Of a stretch of DNA of 64,000 nt, positions 1 through 13,240 are shown piece after piece. Numbering within the stretch: position 1 is the stretch's first letter; every line of letters begins with the position of its first letter. Both the position numbers and the translations under genes were made by a program. The DNA comes from Durusdinium trenchii (lineage: Eukaryota; Sar; Dinophyceae; Suessiales; Symbiodiniaceae), in assembly GCA_963970005.1 (NCBI GenBank), contig CAXAMN010021995.1:870366-934365 (forward strand), given 5' to 3'. The notes beneath the pieces were generated by a model, which saw nothing but the letters and a program-made list of their open reading frames with translations, was not told the DNA's origin and did not search any database.

Positions 1-3000
1 CCAACGCGTTACGCTGCAACGTGTGACGCATCGTTACGTCGTAGCTCCTGTGAGGAGCGAGCTATCCTGGGAGCCTAAAACTCGTTTTGGTGAATTTGGT
101 CAACCTCCTTTGACATGTCCAATCTTGGACCCTCCAGCATGGTCCGATTTTCCAGGTCACCGATCTCAATGCGGTCATGGACGACGTCCATGATATCTGC
201 AAGGTATTGAGTCAATAAAAGAAAGTGTCTTTGCCATGTTCTGCCTTTTACCAAACCCAAACCTGAGTGACCTTGCATAGCAGGGTTCTGGACCCTCCAA
301 ACCCTTTCCATTGGTTCGGGTCCGGATTCTTGGGGTAATGACTTAGTTGGACAACAAAAGGACATCCAAGTAACCCTGTAAGAAGGGTCCTGATACTTGA
401 AGAACTTGATGACATTTGAGGCATGGTATCATCAAGTGCTTTAAGATGCTTTAAGAAGTGGTTCTTTGCTTCGATCAACCTTCAGCTCCCTGGTGTAAGT
501 TCTCCCGACGACGCGTCGGCAGCTTCAAGCGAACAAAAAACGGCGCCAAAGCGGCACTGCAATGCAAATTGTGGGTCCTCTTGACACCTTGAAACCTGGG
601 GTCTTCTAGAGTCACGTCGTGTAACTGACAAACCATAAGATCCTGTATCACCAAGCATGGATGAACACGGTATACATTGGCCAGGCTGAGCTGAGCATGC
701 ATCCAAGAATTGCATCAATTTGTGCATTTGTCGGTCATATGTTTCGAAGCCGTTCGAAGCAAACTGCGGCATGCCGCCTTCAGGTTTTCAACATGTTTGT
801 TGTTACACACTGGCCCTTGCCGAACTGGTTGAACAGGATCACAGTGGGCCCATTTCGGTTTGCATTTCGAGGTGCATGTTCAGATATGACCACCGAACAT
901 GAACAGAATAGACAGAGATGAGAAGATACGCTTTGCTCGCATTCTCGCCGGGGTCTCGACCGCCCGGCCGGCTGCTTGGGAGTTCACGTTCGGCAGCGCT
1001 GAGTCTTAATTAGCTTTTTTCATGTGGACCTCTCACATGTGTTCGGGTACATGGCAGAATGCCTTGTATACCAGTCGTGACCGCATCGACGCGTCGGGAA
1101 GAACAGAATAGACAAAGAATACGCATCGGATTCCACCTTCACCACCCTCCAGTCCCAACCTAAGCATTGGATTAGGATGGTGTTGGACAACTTTGCTTGT
1201 TTTCCGCTGAGATTTTGATTCTTGAGGGGTGGCTGGTTACTGCATCAGTTGCACTATAGAAATCAGCGGATAAGTGATGATAAGTGTTGGGGAGGTTTTA
1301 AACAAAAAAACAATAACTATATATATGATACTACATGCATAAAGCGCATAAATGAATGCATCTGATAAATGTATCTGACAAATGAAACATGCTATTAATT
1401 GAACAATGCAATGCATCCGAGAATACATCTGAATCCCTCCCCTGTTCCGGTTTGAAATAGGCGGGCTGTTATTTAAAGTGAATGCAGTGTAATGCAATCC
1501 TTTTCGACTAGCAAAAGGCAGCAAACCGGCGCACAAACATACATTACATAATAAACACAAAAGATAAACATCAAAAAACACATATGTCCATATGATGTCC
1601 AAACAAACATCTCAAATGCAAAAATCGACATATGTCCGTGCTTCTTTTGGTCTGCGCACGTCAGCGCTGTACCCGCAACTCGATCGACCCCTTAAACTTG
1701 CCCGAACTGGAGGCCGGTCGTGACGCAACGGCGACCGTCACCCGTCCATTTGACGGCCCAGAGAGCCGATTCTGCGAGACAAGCCTGTGGGTATGGCTCC
1801 AAATTGGGCAAAACATTGCCCTCAAAAAGCAACCTCAGTCTACTTGGGGGCTTCCCCAAACGTTGGTCCTAGTCCTTGTTCAATGAAGAAATTGTATAGG
1901 CTACTTGGTGGGTATACACATCAGCAAAGCCTGGATTTGTGGGAAATACAGATATATACAAATTTAATCAAATACCATGGTTTCAAAAAAAACTGACCAA
2001 TCTTTGGGTTGCTTCAATAAAAAACGGCTTTTTCTTGATAGATCGTTGGATTGAAGCATCTTCAGACCTGGGAGCCGGTGTCCGGAACCCGGTGTCCGTT
2101 CCGGAGCGTTGTTTTGGAATCAAAAGGCCAAGAAGGATGGTGGACATTGGACAATGCAAACTGGACATGAACCAAAACTTGTTCATGTCCAGTTTGCACT
2201 TGCCTAGGTTATTGAACAAGCGATGTCTAGATTATGGCAATCTTCAAAGAAGGGCATCTTTCTTCAAGGGCTCCTTTCAACGGCCCTGTCAGACATGGCC
2301 CGTTGAATGGTCGTTCTGCGGTCGTTCTGCGTGATCGGACGACCGAAGGTCCAGTTGTAGACCTGGTCATCTCCAAGTCACCCGCGTTTTCGAGATGTTG
2401 GGGGGGCCCCTGACGGAAGCATGGACGACCCCACCTGGATTCCATACATGACATCAAGTTGAGTTGAATCTGGTCTTCTTTTGGCCAGAATGCTTTGGGG
2501 AGAAGTGAACAAATCCGCGTGTGGTGGTGATGCCTTGGGCCAAGCTTTCATGGTCGGACGTTGCTCATGTCCGGAAGGCCCGGGCGCTGCGAATTGGAGC
2601 CGCTATATCTGGCGCAAATCTAAATTGGCGCAAGGCAAGATGAAGAGCCCTTTGCAAACTAGTACAGTAGCAATGCACTTGTTACTAGTTCTTGCTACTA
2701 GTAGTAATGCCCGTAGCCCATCTCAGCCCTTGGATCCTTGAAAGTAATCCACAAATACTCTACTATACGCTACTCAAAGGGCCGGCACTTTCGGGTTCAA
2801 CAAAAATTCCCCCGCGCCGCGTTTCTTCATCTTCTTGGCCTAGCATATACAGTATAGGTTTTCAAAAATCATAAAAAAAAAAATCAATCGCCGCTTTCTT
2901 CGCTCCCAAACACCTTCCTTCGAGGTGCAGGAACTTTCGCTCCCAAAGGTCATCGGCGTGCGATTGAGCAGTCATGTTCTGCGATTCCACGCCTGGAGGT

Positions 3001-4330
3001 GCACGTGGAGATACGTGGAGTGTGCCATTTTCGCGTGCAGAACTGCCAAAGTCAGTCCAAGGAAGCCACGAACTGCAAATCATCAATGTCATGAACTGCA
3101 AGAGTCTACCATACTCAATGATGTCACCTGCTCGGAAGAGGATCAGAAGGCACCATCTGGGCAGCGTTCAAAGGGCGTTCAATCTCGATGTTCCGAACTC
3201 AGGACGCATTTTTGGAGAGTACACATTCGGATGAGGAAAAAAACTGCTTAGATGTTCCCAAATCACTGAAACGCCTTCGGCTTCACAGGACGGCTTCCGT
3301 GATGAGGAGCATCTCCCTTCCGGGCCCATCGCCAAAGGTCGAGCCAGATCTCATCGACAACGACCTTTTTAGGGATGGATCCTGGTGCCGCACTGCCTGC
3401 AAAACTGGTAGGTGACACCCAGTGTGACACCCTTGAGTTAAACGACTTGCGAGGGCACAGGGGATTGACTGGCATCTAGTTGAAGAATTGTATTTATTGT
3501 GTATAGGTAAGCGGGCAATCCATGAAAGCCCACTGAGGCACAAACATGTTGGTGATATTATGGCCGATTGATGCATTTTCCATCATTTCCTCACACCATT
3601 TGGCAAAAGCAAATTCTGGGAAATCACTCCATGGTTCCGTCAGCCCAAGGGAAGTCTTCGCCGAAAGGAATGTCGCAGCTGAATTCTGCTTAAGGGTGGA
3701 GGTTGAAGTCAGCCAGTAAACCCCCTGTGGCATCTTGAGAAAAGCTCTCTCTCTCTCTCTTGAAATCTCTTGAAACCTCCGAAACATCGGCAGTCGGCAG
3801 CTCCAGGTGGATCTGCGCTCTGGCTGAGCCGTAGTGTGCATGATCACTATCTGCCCTGTTGAATATGGACTTTGGGATCTCAATGACGTGGATTTGGACT
3901 GAGTCAACCCCCCTCCAAGAAGTTCGCTCAGCCGATGAGTCTGCAGTCGCACCCGGCTAAGGGCAACCTCTCGAAGCCTCTCACTCGGCTGCGCAACGTA
4001 CGACCTTGTCCTGCAACTCCTGGCACACATGCTCCGACGCGCAAAGTCCTACATCTCCCTGACCGTTCGCCGAGTCACATGGCGTTGCCGAGTCACCTTT
4101 TACTCAGTCAGTTTTCAGTCCAAACACAAGTCAAATCCAGTCATGTCTGGATGTTGTGGCTGCAAATATCGGATAGTGGATGTATATATAGTGTTCTTCC
4201 AGCCAGAGCACCCTGGTCCAGGATGGTACTGTTCAGGATGGAACTTTCTTGCTGCTTTAGCCCCCCAAACTTCGTTCTGAAAGGCCACTCAACTTTGACC
4301 TCTGGACCCCTAAACCGTCCAAGTGCACCT
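1..4330. other. Gene-poor left end
   Basis: I see no supportable gene here. Open frames are short, on both strands, and lack a consistent acceptor/donor pattern. The only stretch with protein-like character is on the minus strand at about 3,492-3,640, rich in acidic and aromatic residues (SDFPEFAFAKWCEEMMENAS) and ending in a stop; it could be a last exon, but I found no partner exon. A short copy of the TACTAGTA-type minisatellite lies at about 2,660-2,715, and a CT run at about 3,750. Confidence 0.4.
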
Positions 4331-4469
4331 GCTTAGCAGTAGAACTCGAATATATTACCAGTTACAGTGGATGATGATGGTGAGTATGCCTTTCTCAAAA
4401 TGATAATCTTGCACGGACTGGTAATTGGGCACACCCTTAGAACCTGGTAGAACCTCCGTGGTGCCTCCA

Positions 4470-5140
4470 AGTGCGACCCTCGCGATGAATCGTCGTTGAT
4501 GTCCTTCATCTCTTCAAAAAGCTTCTTTTCTGCGGCATCATACTGGCCATCCAACCTTGCGCGGTTGGTTCGCGTCATCCCGCGAAGTCCCAGGGTCCCA
4601 GAGTGTTCAGAAAGCGTTCTGAGCTCCCCCGGACCCCAACGGCCAAAAGTGAATGGTTGCCCTTGATGAACAAAATCAATGTGAAGAAAGTCGGACACAC
4701 TCGGTTGACCAGGCGGTTGAGTGGGTCACCGTTGATCCAGGCTATCTGTCATGTTCGGAAAAGCGAAGCTGCATTTGTCCAACTTTTTAAATTAACATCC
4801 CCACTCTTCACCCAGATCAGCAGCTTGGGATTGATTTGGTACGATGCCAACGCCCCAATCTCCGTGGCTGGGCGACCACCCCCTTTCACGCCACCGTCCA
4901 CCAACTTGAAAGCCCCATAAGCCCCAGAACCCCCCCTTCCAACACCGCTCAGCCAGCGCAGCTCCGCCATTTCTGGAGGCCCAAGGTGCACTTCCACACA
5001 CATGAAGATGCAAATGCCCTTCACACAGCGAAGGGTCACGACCACCTCCACGAGGTCGCCGCTCTTCCGGCGAAAGACCACTCGGCTGCACGAGCCTGGC
5101 ATCGGAAAAAGAAGACCACGCGGCGTGGTCACAAGCATCC
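4470..5140 (-). CDS. Possible two-exon unknown gene
   Basis: Two minus-strand frames look coding but cannot be identified. The upstream one (about 5,107-4,850) has high third-position GC and alternating hydrophobic residues typical of beta strands (RVVFRRKSGDLVEVVVTLR), then a glycine-rich stretch. The downstream one (about 4,600-4,480) is charged and helical (NRARLDGQYDAAEKKLFEEM). No splice junction between them could be proven. They lie just downstream of the PAS-domain exons on the same strand, so they could be later exons of that gene rather than a separate one. Function unknown. Confidence 0.3.
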
Positions 5141-5304
5141 GACATCAAAATCCCATGGACATGGTCGTGCTTTTTCCGCAAAAAGAGCCGAAGAGCAATT
5201 GATTTTTTGAAGAGCTTTATTGATCTTCGATGAACATATCTTGAGCCTCACCAAAAGAGTTGCTTCAATGGACAAACACAGGGGCCGATCACAAAAGCTT
5301 TTGC

Positions 5305-6735
5305 AATGCTATTGCTTCGTCCAGGCGGCCGATGGCAAAGTTGAGCTGCTCTAGCTGAAAGGCTGCAAGACTGTCTTTACACAGAAGTCTTACCAGCTCC
5401 TGAAACGGAGGCGGCGGCGCTGCAGATCCCTGCAGATCCCTGGAAACGGACGACTGGGTCCAAATGCAGGGCACCTCTTTTTGGCCTAAAATCGGCGCTC
5501 TTGATATGTCCCTTTTTATGCTATACTATATAGTGTCCTCTGAGTAGGGTTCAAAGTTGGAACACACTTTACATGTCATACCAAGGTACTCTTTTAATTT
5601 AGAATCCACCCTTGAGCCCAACAAAAATGGATCAACATGAGTCCACATGGGCTTCACAACTCCACATGAGTACCTCCCCAAAACAACCAGTGGCTGCAGC
5701 CAGTGGCTGCAGCCAGTGGCTGCAGCCATGCCCATGGGTCGGCCCGCCAGTGGAAATCGGTTCTTGCGGCCTCAAACCCGCCCATCTGACTCACGTCCTT
5801 CGGCCTCGGACAGCCCAGCGGAGGGACGTCCCATGCGCGTTGTTGTGGGTTCTCCTTGTTGTGGAGCTCCTTCCTGGAGTAGCCCACGAGTTCTTCGAAG
5901 CCCGCCGAGACCACGCTGAAGCGGAAGTCCTCACACGAGCCACACCGTGAAGGCGTCGATAAGAGTCAAACCGAAGGAACCACTATCTGGGGTATTGGCA
6001 TCCCAAAAAAAGAATGGAGCGGAGCTCTTTTAGTACATGGAACATCATGGAACAACACACACACTATTATTCGACTAAATCCATCGCTTCTTGTAACAGG
6101 AAATGATCATGGAATCATGTATATGTTCTCTCCTTTAATGGAAAGAAACATAAGATCGTTCAACTGCAAACCGCTGTTCTCCACCGCCTCGAAGCGCTCC
6201 CTGGGCTGTGCGGCCACTGCGATGGGATGAGCTCTGATCTCCTCATAGAGACCTGTCCCGAGCTCGCTCTCCGGCGGTGGAGGGGAGTATACGCCGGTGT
6301 GTTCGATGCACCAACAGCATCCTCACCGAAAAAGGCTTAAAATGTGGAAGTTCATCGAGCATATATCAAAGAGATACATGGTCCCTTATGTCCCTTTTTT
6401 TGGTTGGAAGCTAACCTCAAAAAGCTAACCTCGTGGCCAAGAGGTTAGCTTGGACGGTGCTGTGCTGGTCTCGGTCTCGGTGAACTATGCAAATGCCTGA
6501 ATCAAACATAGGCACCTGTTACTACTAGCGTGGCACTTGTTTCTAATAGCTTCTTGTTACTACTAGTAAGGCACCTGTTACTACAAACCGGGGAACTTAT
6601 ATTAATATGTTTTGAGCGCCAAAAACATAGATTGAACACCTCTGCCCCTGTACCCCACGATCCCCTCGCCGATGCCTTGGCTTTTGAAGACCCGGACACG
6701 TCCTTCATCCAGGTCCAGCTCCGTCAAGTCGTCGC
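5305..6735 (-). CDS. PAS-domain protein fragment, multi-exon
   Basis: Three exons are well supported by AG|G acceptors and clean donors: 6,735-6,640 (acidic, DDLTELDLDEGRVRVFKSQG, donor GT), 6,321-6,165 (GLYEEIRAHPIAVAAQPRER) and 5,929-5,855. The last encodes 25 residues including SAGFEELVGYSRKELHNK, which matches the start of a PAS sensor domain (the N-terminal strand and the GF-x-x-L-x-GYS-x-x-E-L helix). Its likely donor is GA. The rest of the PAS fold is not found, so the gene is incomplete or later exons are missed. A helical stretch ending in a stop at about 5,305 (EQLNFAIGRLDEAIALQKLL) may be the last exon, and 7,160-6,920 may be an earlier one. PAS domains bind ligands or mediate partner contacts in signalling proteins; the output domain is not visible. 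Confidence 0.55.
5688..5726. repeat. Three perfect 13-bp tandem repeats
   Basis: The unit cagtggctgcagc is repeated three times without change and is followed by catg. It lies just downstream of the PAS exon, outside any supported exon. Confidence 0.9.
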
Positions 6736-7405
6736 CTGGCGATCGGCAAAAGAGAACGTCAGCCATACTTGGTACCTTCTGAGGGTATGACCGAGTATGA
6801 TGATGTCGACAAGTATACTCCTGAAATATCCTGAATATTTACATTTACATGTGAAGTCGAACAAAAGGCCAACAAAAGTATTCCACTACGTCAACTGACA
6901 ACATTCGGTCTGACTATTCATCCCTGCATCTCCAGTGGTTGGGGAGTGGTGTCTATCGCCTTGCTCAGGTTAAGCTGGTGAACAACCCAAAAATAATCCA
7001 ATAGTGCCATAGTCGACTGTTCCATCCCATGGCATCGATCTTCATCCAAGTCACAGACTACGGCGAGAACCCCACCCCAACCCGGGGCGAACTGTGCCTT
7101 GATGCTTGCATTGGCTACTTTGCCACTGGACGAAAGCAGTATAAATCCGTCGAAATCGGCATAACTCAGTATAGTCTGCAAAAATCCTTCATTTAATTGC
7201 AGTCTCTACCTCCACCACCTTCTGCATCCTCGTCTTTCGCTGTTTCTCCCGCCTTCGGGCGGGACCGTCGTCTCCTCCGTGGAAAACCGGAGGCTGCCTT
7301 GGTCGCAGGTTCGTCGCTTCGTCGGTTCGTCGCCGTTCTGACGGCCCAATCCGGTTGGAGGATGAAGGCCGTGTCTGCTATTGGAGACCATCTACCCAAT
7401 CCTTG

Positions 7406-7432
7406 CTAGGATGGAGGCCATCGCTCTTCTTT
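7406..7432. repeat. Single copy of the 'ggaggccatcgc' minisatellite unit
   Basis: The core tggaggccatcgct is the same as in the array at 27,029-27,112 and the single copy at 17,276-17,306. Forty bases downstream, the 12-mer aggtcggtccgg occurs twice (7,447 and 7,472). Confidence 0.7.
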
Positions 7433-8397
7433 CGGCCCTCCCGGATAGGTCGGTCCGGAATTCTGCCGGCCAGGTCGGTCCGGTGCTGTTTGGGGCGAAA
7501 CGTGGAAGGCTGAACAGGACCCCCCGAAAAATGGAGCCTCCTCAAAGGTGTCATGAACCATCTAGCAGGTTGCTTTTAGGTTGCTTTCCCCGCCGATCCG
7601 ATAGGCCCCAATGAAAACAACAAAAGACCCCCCTGAGGAGAAAAGACTCCAATGTCAATACCTCCAGTGTCTGCCAATGTCAGCCATCTTTGTCCCACTC
7701 CAGAATTTTTCATGCACTGATCAACTCAGGCCAAGCAACTGCAATCGATCTCGTCCTCCTCCGTAGCGCTAAACAGGGACCTGGGTGTGTGACGTTCTCA
7801 GCCTCCAACTCCCTATCCATCCGATCCGGGCAACGGATCCAGAGACCATCCACAGATTGGAGGGTTGTTCAATTGCTGCGAGACAACCCCCTACGACCTG
7901 CTTTCACCTGTCACTCCACCTGTCTCCTCCCCTTTGTGCCCTTATTTGGAATGGAACCAAGAAGTGGTTCTCCTGTTTGTGGTCCTGTGTCAGTCGGTTC
8001 ACAAGCCCCCCATCCTGTCGAGCCGAGACACATTCTTTTGCTGAACGTACCACTGTCTCTACCGCCCAAAAGCGTCTGAAACATGGCTCGCCGGTGGCCC
8101 TCTTCGCCGGTTCTATTGTTTTCTATCCTTTTGAGATGCCACGGCCACAGCGGCCACAATTGGAACATGGACCCAGCTAACATGACCCAGCCAACATCCA
8201 AAAACCCTGCACGTTTAAGACAAGGAAGCCATCAGGAAACCATCCGCTGCATTGAACCGATTTGCATTTTAAGCCTCCAGAGCTTTTTGGGACTTCGCCG
8301 GTCTTTTTGGGTGGTGAATTGGCCGGATGGCTCCGAAGACATGTTGTTCTAACGTGTTTTCTTCGAATGGATGCCATCCAGGCAACCAGTTGGATGC

Positions 8398-9600
8398 CTA
8401 AACAACATCACAGACACAGTCCGCCTGACTGCATCGTTCTTTTCTCATCGCTCGACTCATCGTTCGACTCGATCGCAAGTGATGCAGATCGACCCTAGGT
8501 CGTTCACGGCGTTGTTTCGCCAATGTGATGTTAAGCGATTTGATGTGATGTTTCGCCAATGTGGAAACGATGCCCGCATAATGTTCCCATCCGACCTTGG
8601 AGTTCGCTGCTTCAGATTGAAGTTCTTCCAACATCCTCATGTCCTGGCGCCAGCGCCGGGGGATATGAACAACAAATTGTACATCTCCCAAACAAATCCT
8701 ACTATGTTACTATACAAAGCATTACAAATCATCTGCTTGGAACCCACCGCAGGGAGAAAACCATGGTTGCAAAGTGGTGTTGTGAGCAGTATCTCATCAC
8801 AGGTCATACTCACGCCTTTTTCAGTGAGGTGTCGAGACGGAGAGGCGGGTCGCCTGTTTTCAATACTGGCAGGAGTGTGGGGCGGCCATCATCGATACAT
8901 GCCTCTTGGATCCTCTTGGCCTGCTTTTGAAGCACGAAGCGGTCGCTCACTTCAGCCAAGAGTCTTAGGCAACCTGTGGATATCAGTGATGGAACTGGAA
9001 ACGAATAGCATACGCTTTGTGTTTCCAAGTACAAACCTGGCAAGTAAAACAAAGAACATAGAAACTTAGATGTAGAGTGTGATTTGATGTGATTTGCTTC
9101 ACACCATATGTGATTTCTATGCCCCTTGTTTTTTTTGCGACAAAAACAGCCGTCTCTTCTTCGGTCACACACCGACCTCTTCCAAGGTGGTTTCGTAGCG
9201 GCGCCGGAGCCACTGCACCAAGCCTGATTAAAGCTTGATGGAGGAGAGGTGTACAGGATGATACAGTAGGATGGTGAAAGAATAGTATCCCCTGGCGGCC
9301 CTGGCAAAACACAGTATCCTGGTTCGGGAACCAGGGAACATAGGGAACCATATATATGACCATATGCGCTGCCTTCCGTGAATGACCCCAAGAATGTGGG
9401 GGCAGTTCGGCTATTTGTGTCATGATCAAAACTCCTTCTGTTGAGAATGGTCAGCCTATGCAACCAGACCTGTTCGACCTCCACTCCCGACCTGACCGAC
9501 CTTCTCTGAGTCTCCAGGCACAGGAGGGAGCCATAGAGATCCGCCAACAAAGGCTCAGAGAGTTCCTCACCTATTGCGCCCACAGAGTTCCTCAATTGGA
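8398..9600 (-). CDS. Unknown multi-exon gene
   Basis: The best exon is 8,973-8,816. It has an acceptor cacag|G, a GC donor after AAAAAG and a fully open frame (RLLAEVSDRFVLQKQAKRIQ, then PTLLPVLKTGDPPLRLDTSL). Possible neighbours on the same strand are an upstream piece at about 9,570-9,480 (EELSEPLLADLYGSLLCLET) and a downstream piece at about 8,660-8,530 (EELQSEAANSKVGWEHYAGI). Composition is that of a soluble helical protein. I do not recognise the family. Confidence 0.45.
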
Positions 9601-9604
9601 CTGA

Positions 9605-11130
9605 CTTTGGCTGGATGCATTGGGTCTATCCTATTACCTGCAACAGTGGATCATGATGGTTAGTAAAGGCGCATGTCATTGCATGTCTGGATGTGGAAAT
9701 CGTTCCTGACACTTCGGATGTGGCCTTCTTCGCCAGCAAGGTCGATCACAGCTTGCTGACCACCTGTCGTGCGAAGAGTTAGCTAAAGGCTAAAGGATTT
9801 GTCACCGATGCAAAAGGAATTGTCGGCAGGGAGCACAGCAGAAAGCGCTCACCATCCCCCGGCTCTCGAAATGGCATAGCACGAACGCGGGTGAGACAAA
9901 AACCTTGACTTGCTTGCTTAGTGATTCCTCATTGGGGAGTTGCAGGACACAAATGGACAGAATTCAGAACCGTTTGATATATATTGATCCCCGGTCTACC
10001 TTACAAATGGTGGATCCACTTTAAACTCTAAACAAAACAGCAATGGAACAATACGGGAAAAGCACGATAAAACTCTAAAGCCAGAAACGGACATTGTCCA
10101 GTGCTTGGTCAGAAGATCACAGGAGGGTCAACGGCACTTGAGGCAATAATATTGCTCGAGCTCAGCTCAGATGGCCATGTCGGGACTCGGTCGGGACTCT
10201 GCTACAGTCTTCTTTTCGGTCTGACGCTGTGCGGACGAGGCGAAAGAAACGTGAAACACATTCAGCAATGTGCTACTTGCATCTGATTGCTGCGGGTACT
10301 TCCAATGGTAGTCGATGGGCTTGCTACAGTGGTCAAAGCCAAGCCATAGTCATACTTACCCACATGTCTTGCAAACACGAAGCAAACAAAACCAACCCAA
10401 GACAGAAAGAAACACGTCAAACAACCCAGAGGGGCCTGCAGTTCTTTGCTGCTGGTAGGTCAAATAGTCCTTCTCCGACATGCAAAGGACCTGTTTCCAG
10501 TGAGCAGTCGCACAGGATTTGCGCCATACATTCGTGCAACAAGTTGTATTGCACTTCAGTTTGTTTGATACTAGAAAACTTATACACATTATGCACAGGC
10601 GGAGCGACACCTGAAACCTGGCAGTGGGAAGCAAACCTAAAGAAGCTGATGGAAGTTGTATGAACATAATGATTCCAATGTTGCACTGCGCTCCAGCTAT
10701 GCTGACGAGCAGTGTTGTTATATAGGCATTCCTCCAATCATGGGCATCTCCGGTTCAACCAAACCGTCTCATCACTTCGTGAAACCCTCGTGTCCAGCTC
10801 AGGGGTGTCGTATGGTGTCGTATTATTCTCTGGACATTGCTCTCCGGCTCTTTATGGCAGGCACTGGTATCGCATCCTGCCCTACTTCAGCAATTACCAT
10901 TCAAGTTTCGCTCTCAAACAGCAGGGCGACAAAAGCAACAGCTGCGACTGAGGCGCAGCTGTTGAGCTGAATGCGTTCAACTCGACATAGGCTACAAACT
11001 GGTTGCATGCCGCTCCATCATCATGCAGCCATGCGCATAGTCAAAATGCGGAACCATCTCATCTGCCAGATTCCAAATGCTTTGATTTGGTCTCTTGGAA
11101 GGACTTAAAGCCTTAAAGCATCAATTTCCC
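9605..11130. other. No gene seen
   Basis: Open frames here are short, lack plausible splice borders, and none has convincing coding composition on either strand. No repeats of note. Confidence 0.4.
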
Positions 11131-11174
11131 AAAGGTCACATGTCATTGTCACATCCGAATTCAACTCCCCTCAC

Positions 11175-11300
11175 CCCTGCCCATCTCTGAGCGGCCAAGA
11201 TCATGGTCGCCAGGTCATCGGGAAGAAGTTCAGCCATCGAAAGGCTGAAGAGCGCTCCGCCACTTCCGATGCCCAACTCCTCGTGAAGACGCGGAGTGGA
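11175..11300 (-). CDS. Possible exon, unknown
   Basis: A minus-strand frame (RLHEELGIGSGGALFSLSMA, then ELLPDDLATMILAAQRWAG) ends at a plausible donor. The LLPDDLATMIL segment faintly resembles the start of an F-box (LP-x-E/D-L), but the rest of that motif is absent. No partner exon was found. Confidence 0.25.
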
Positions 11301-11895
11301 ACCGGCGCAATGGAGGCGGGAGGCGTGATCTCCCAACAGGTAGGTTTCGGATGGTTTCGGAAAGCAAGAGGAATGCGTTATAAGTTGGGGGATGAGAGGG
11401 CGACCGGGGGTTGCATAGTGGCACAGGTGGCTAGTTGACGCTCGTTGTATGCGTTGCACTTGATCCATCAGACACCTAAGGCGATCTGATGCCCACGGAC
11501 CGCCACAACTGAGCGGCCAAGCTGCGAAGCTTGGCTTAGCTGCCCTACCCACCGGTTCGTGCAGTCCATCAGGGTCACAAACCGGAGAGATGTCTAGCGT
11601 TTCGGCAGGGATATGGGATTAGAGTAGAGAGTTTTAACTGGAGTCAGCGCTCCAAAGACAATGTTGCATGTCTGAATTCAATTCTGAAAATATGTGTGAA
11701 GGCCAAAAAAAAATGTGTGATAGTGATTATGTTCTGAACAAGAAACTGAAGAGATCAAAGTATGTCTTAAATATGGTTGATTCTAAAAAAATAGTTCAAG
11801 AACTCGTATAAATTATATAAGTCTTGATCAATACATTGTGTCTTGGCATTCTTGCGAACCAGAATATAACTGTACTGGTACGTGTTCATTTACGG

Positions 11896-12204
11896 TCAAG
11901 CTTTCCGACTCTCCGAAACCTTCGCAAATACCACAGAGTTGTTTGCATTCCAGGTTTGAGGCCCGGCTCTCAGAATATAGCTGGCTGAATTAAACGTTCT
12001 AGATGAGAGATCAAGGCCAGCCATCCTCATCGGAGAACCTGAATCACCAGTCAAAGACCTCAAAATGGTATATGCTCCCATGTTTAAACCATGCGCGGCT
12101 TGGAATGCCACTTGGACCTTGCCGATGCCATGTCGCGGCCGCCCCGGTAGGGCAGCTCCTGCATTAGAGAGAATCTCGAGCATAGGGTCGCTTCCTGGGC
12201 GCAA
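11896..12204 (-). CDS. Possible terminal exon, unknown
   Basis: An open frame of about 100 codons ends in a stop. Its composition is protein-like (GKVQVAFQAAHGLNMGAYTI, then SGSPMRMAGLDLSSRTF). There is no recognised motif and the acceptor is not clear. It may be a chance frame. Confidence 0.25.
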   Translation of the reverse strand: MRPGSDPMLEILSNAGAALPGRPRHGIGKVQVAFQAAHGLNMGAYTILRSLTGDSGSPMRMAGLDLSSRTFNSASYILRAGPQTWNANNSVVFAKVSESRKA

Positions 12205-13240
12205 CTAGCTATTTTGGCTGGCCTGTGACTTGTATCATGTTGAATCTGGATCCAGCTTGGAAATACCGGTTGGTGTTTGTTTAGGCCCTTTGCCTCCAAC
12301 TGGTTTCCCTTTTTACGAGATTGCACTTTTTTTGCTGTCGGGATACGGGAGATGTGGCTATGGTTGGTTCCACATGGTCGCTCCAAACACCCAATAGCCG
12401 CTTAGCCAATACAGGAACCTGACAAAGTCATGCCTTGTCATCCCTTGCTACTGTTTCAATGTCAAATCACCATGGCAACGCTGTTTCCAAGAAGTCATCT
12501 CCCAGTCACCCCCCAGGAGCCAACCGCAATGGAACGCTGATACACAAACAAGATTTCTCAGCAAAAACCAGTCCTAACCTGGTGCAGAATGTCCTAACCT
12601 GTCCTGCAAAACCTGCCGAATACTTGGATCTCCCTCCAGTCATGGATGAAAAGCCGTGACCTGCCCCAAGCACATGACTCAAAAGGACAATGGCTCCCAG
12701 TACTGAAAGAGCGGCATTTCCATGCTGGGAGGTGAGAAAGCCATGCCATGCCAGCTCTTGCAGCAAGGATCTCTCCCCAGCTCGTCTTCCTCATCACTGT
12801 CAACCTGTCCAAAACGAATCGGGTCAAACATCCCCGCGAAACCTGGATCGCTGAACGTGTTCAGTTGGGCTCGTCAAGCCAGTGTGTTTCATGCTAATCA
12901 ACCGTGGGTTGCGCTTCAGGTTGTACCGAAACAAACGCAACGACGTCGCAATTGGATCTCCTACTTGCCTCACATCAGCTGTTTGAACGGGATCGTTCTC
13001 AAATCCCGTCGGCTTCTTTTGGTGGGACAGCTTTGTCTCAGAGAAAACAAAAAAAATCGAAATCATTGAACTAGTAGAAGGCAACAAACACGTATACCGT
13101 ATGTCATTGTGGGAAAGGCCCCCCTGGGCCGACCCACCTTTGTTGGCTCGAACGAGCACTTCTGCCACTTCTGCTGCATTCCAGGCTATATAATTGTGAG
13201 GAATGATTCAAAATGGAAGTTGGAAACTCGCCAAACCATG

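Noticed and set aside
8810-9595. A 261-codon minus-strand open frame as one protein
   Set aside because: Only its two ends look coding; the middle is intron-like, and a clean splice acceptor lies inside it.
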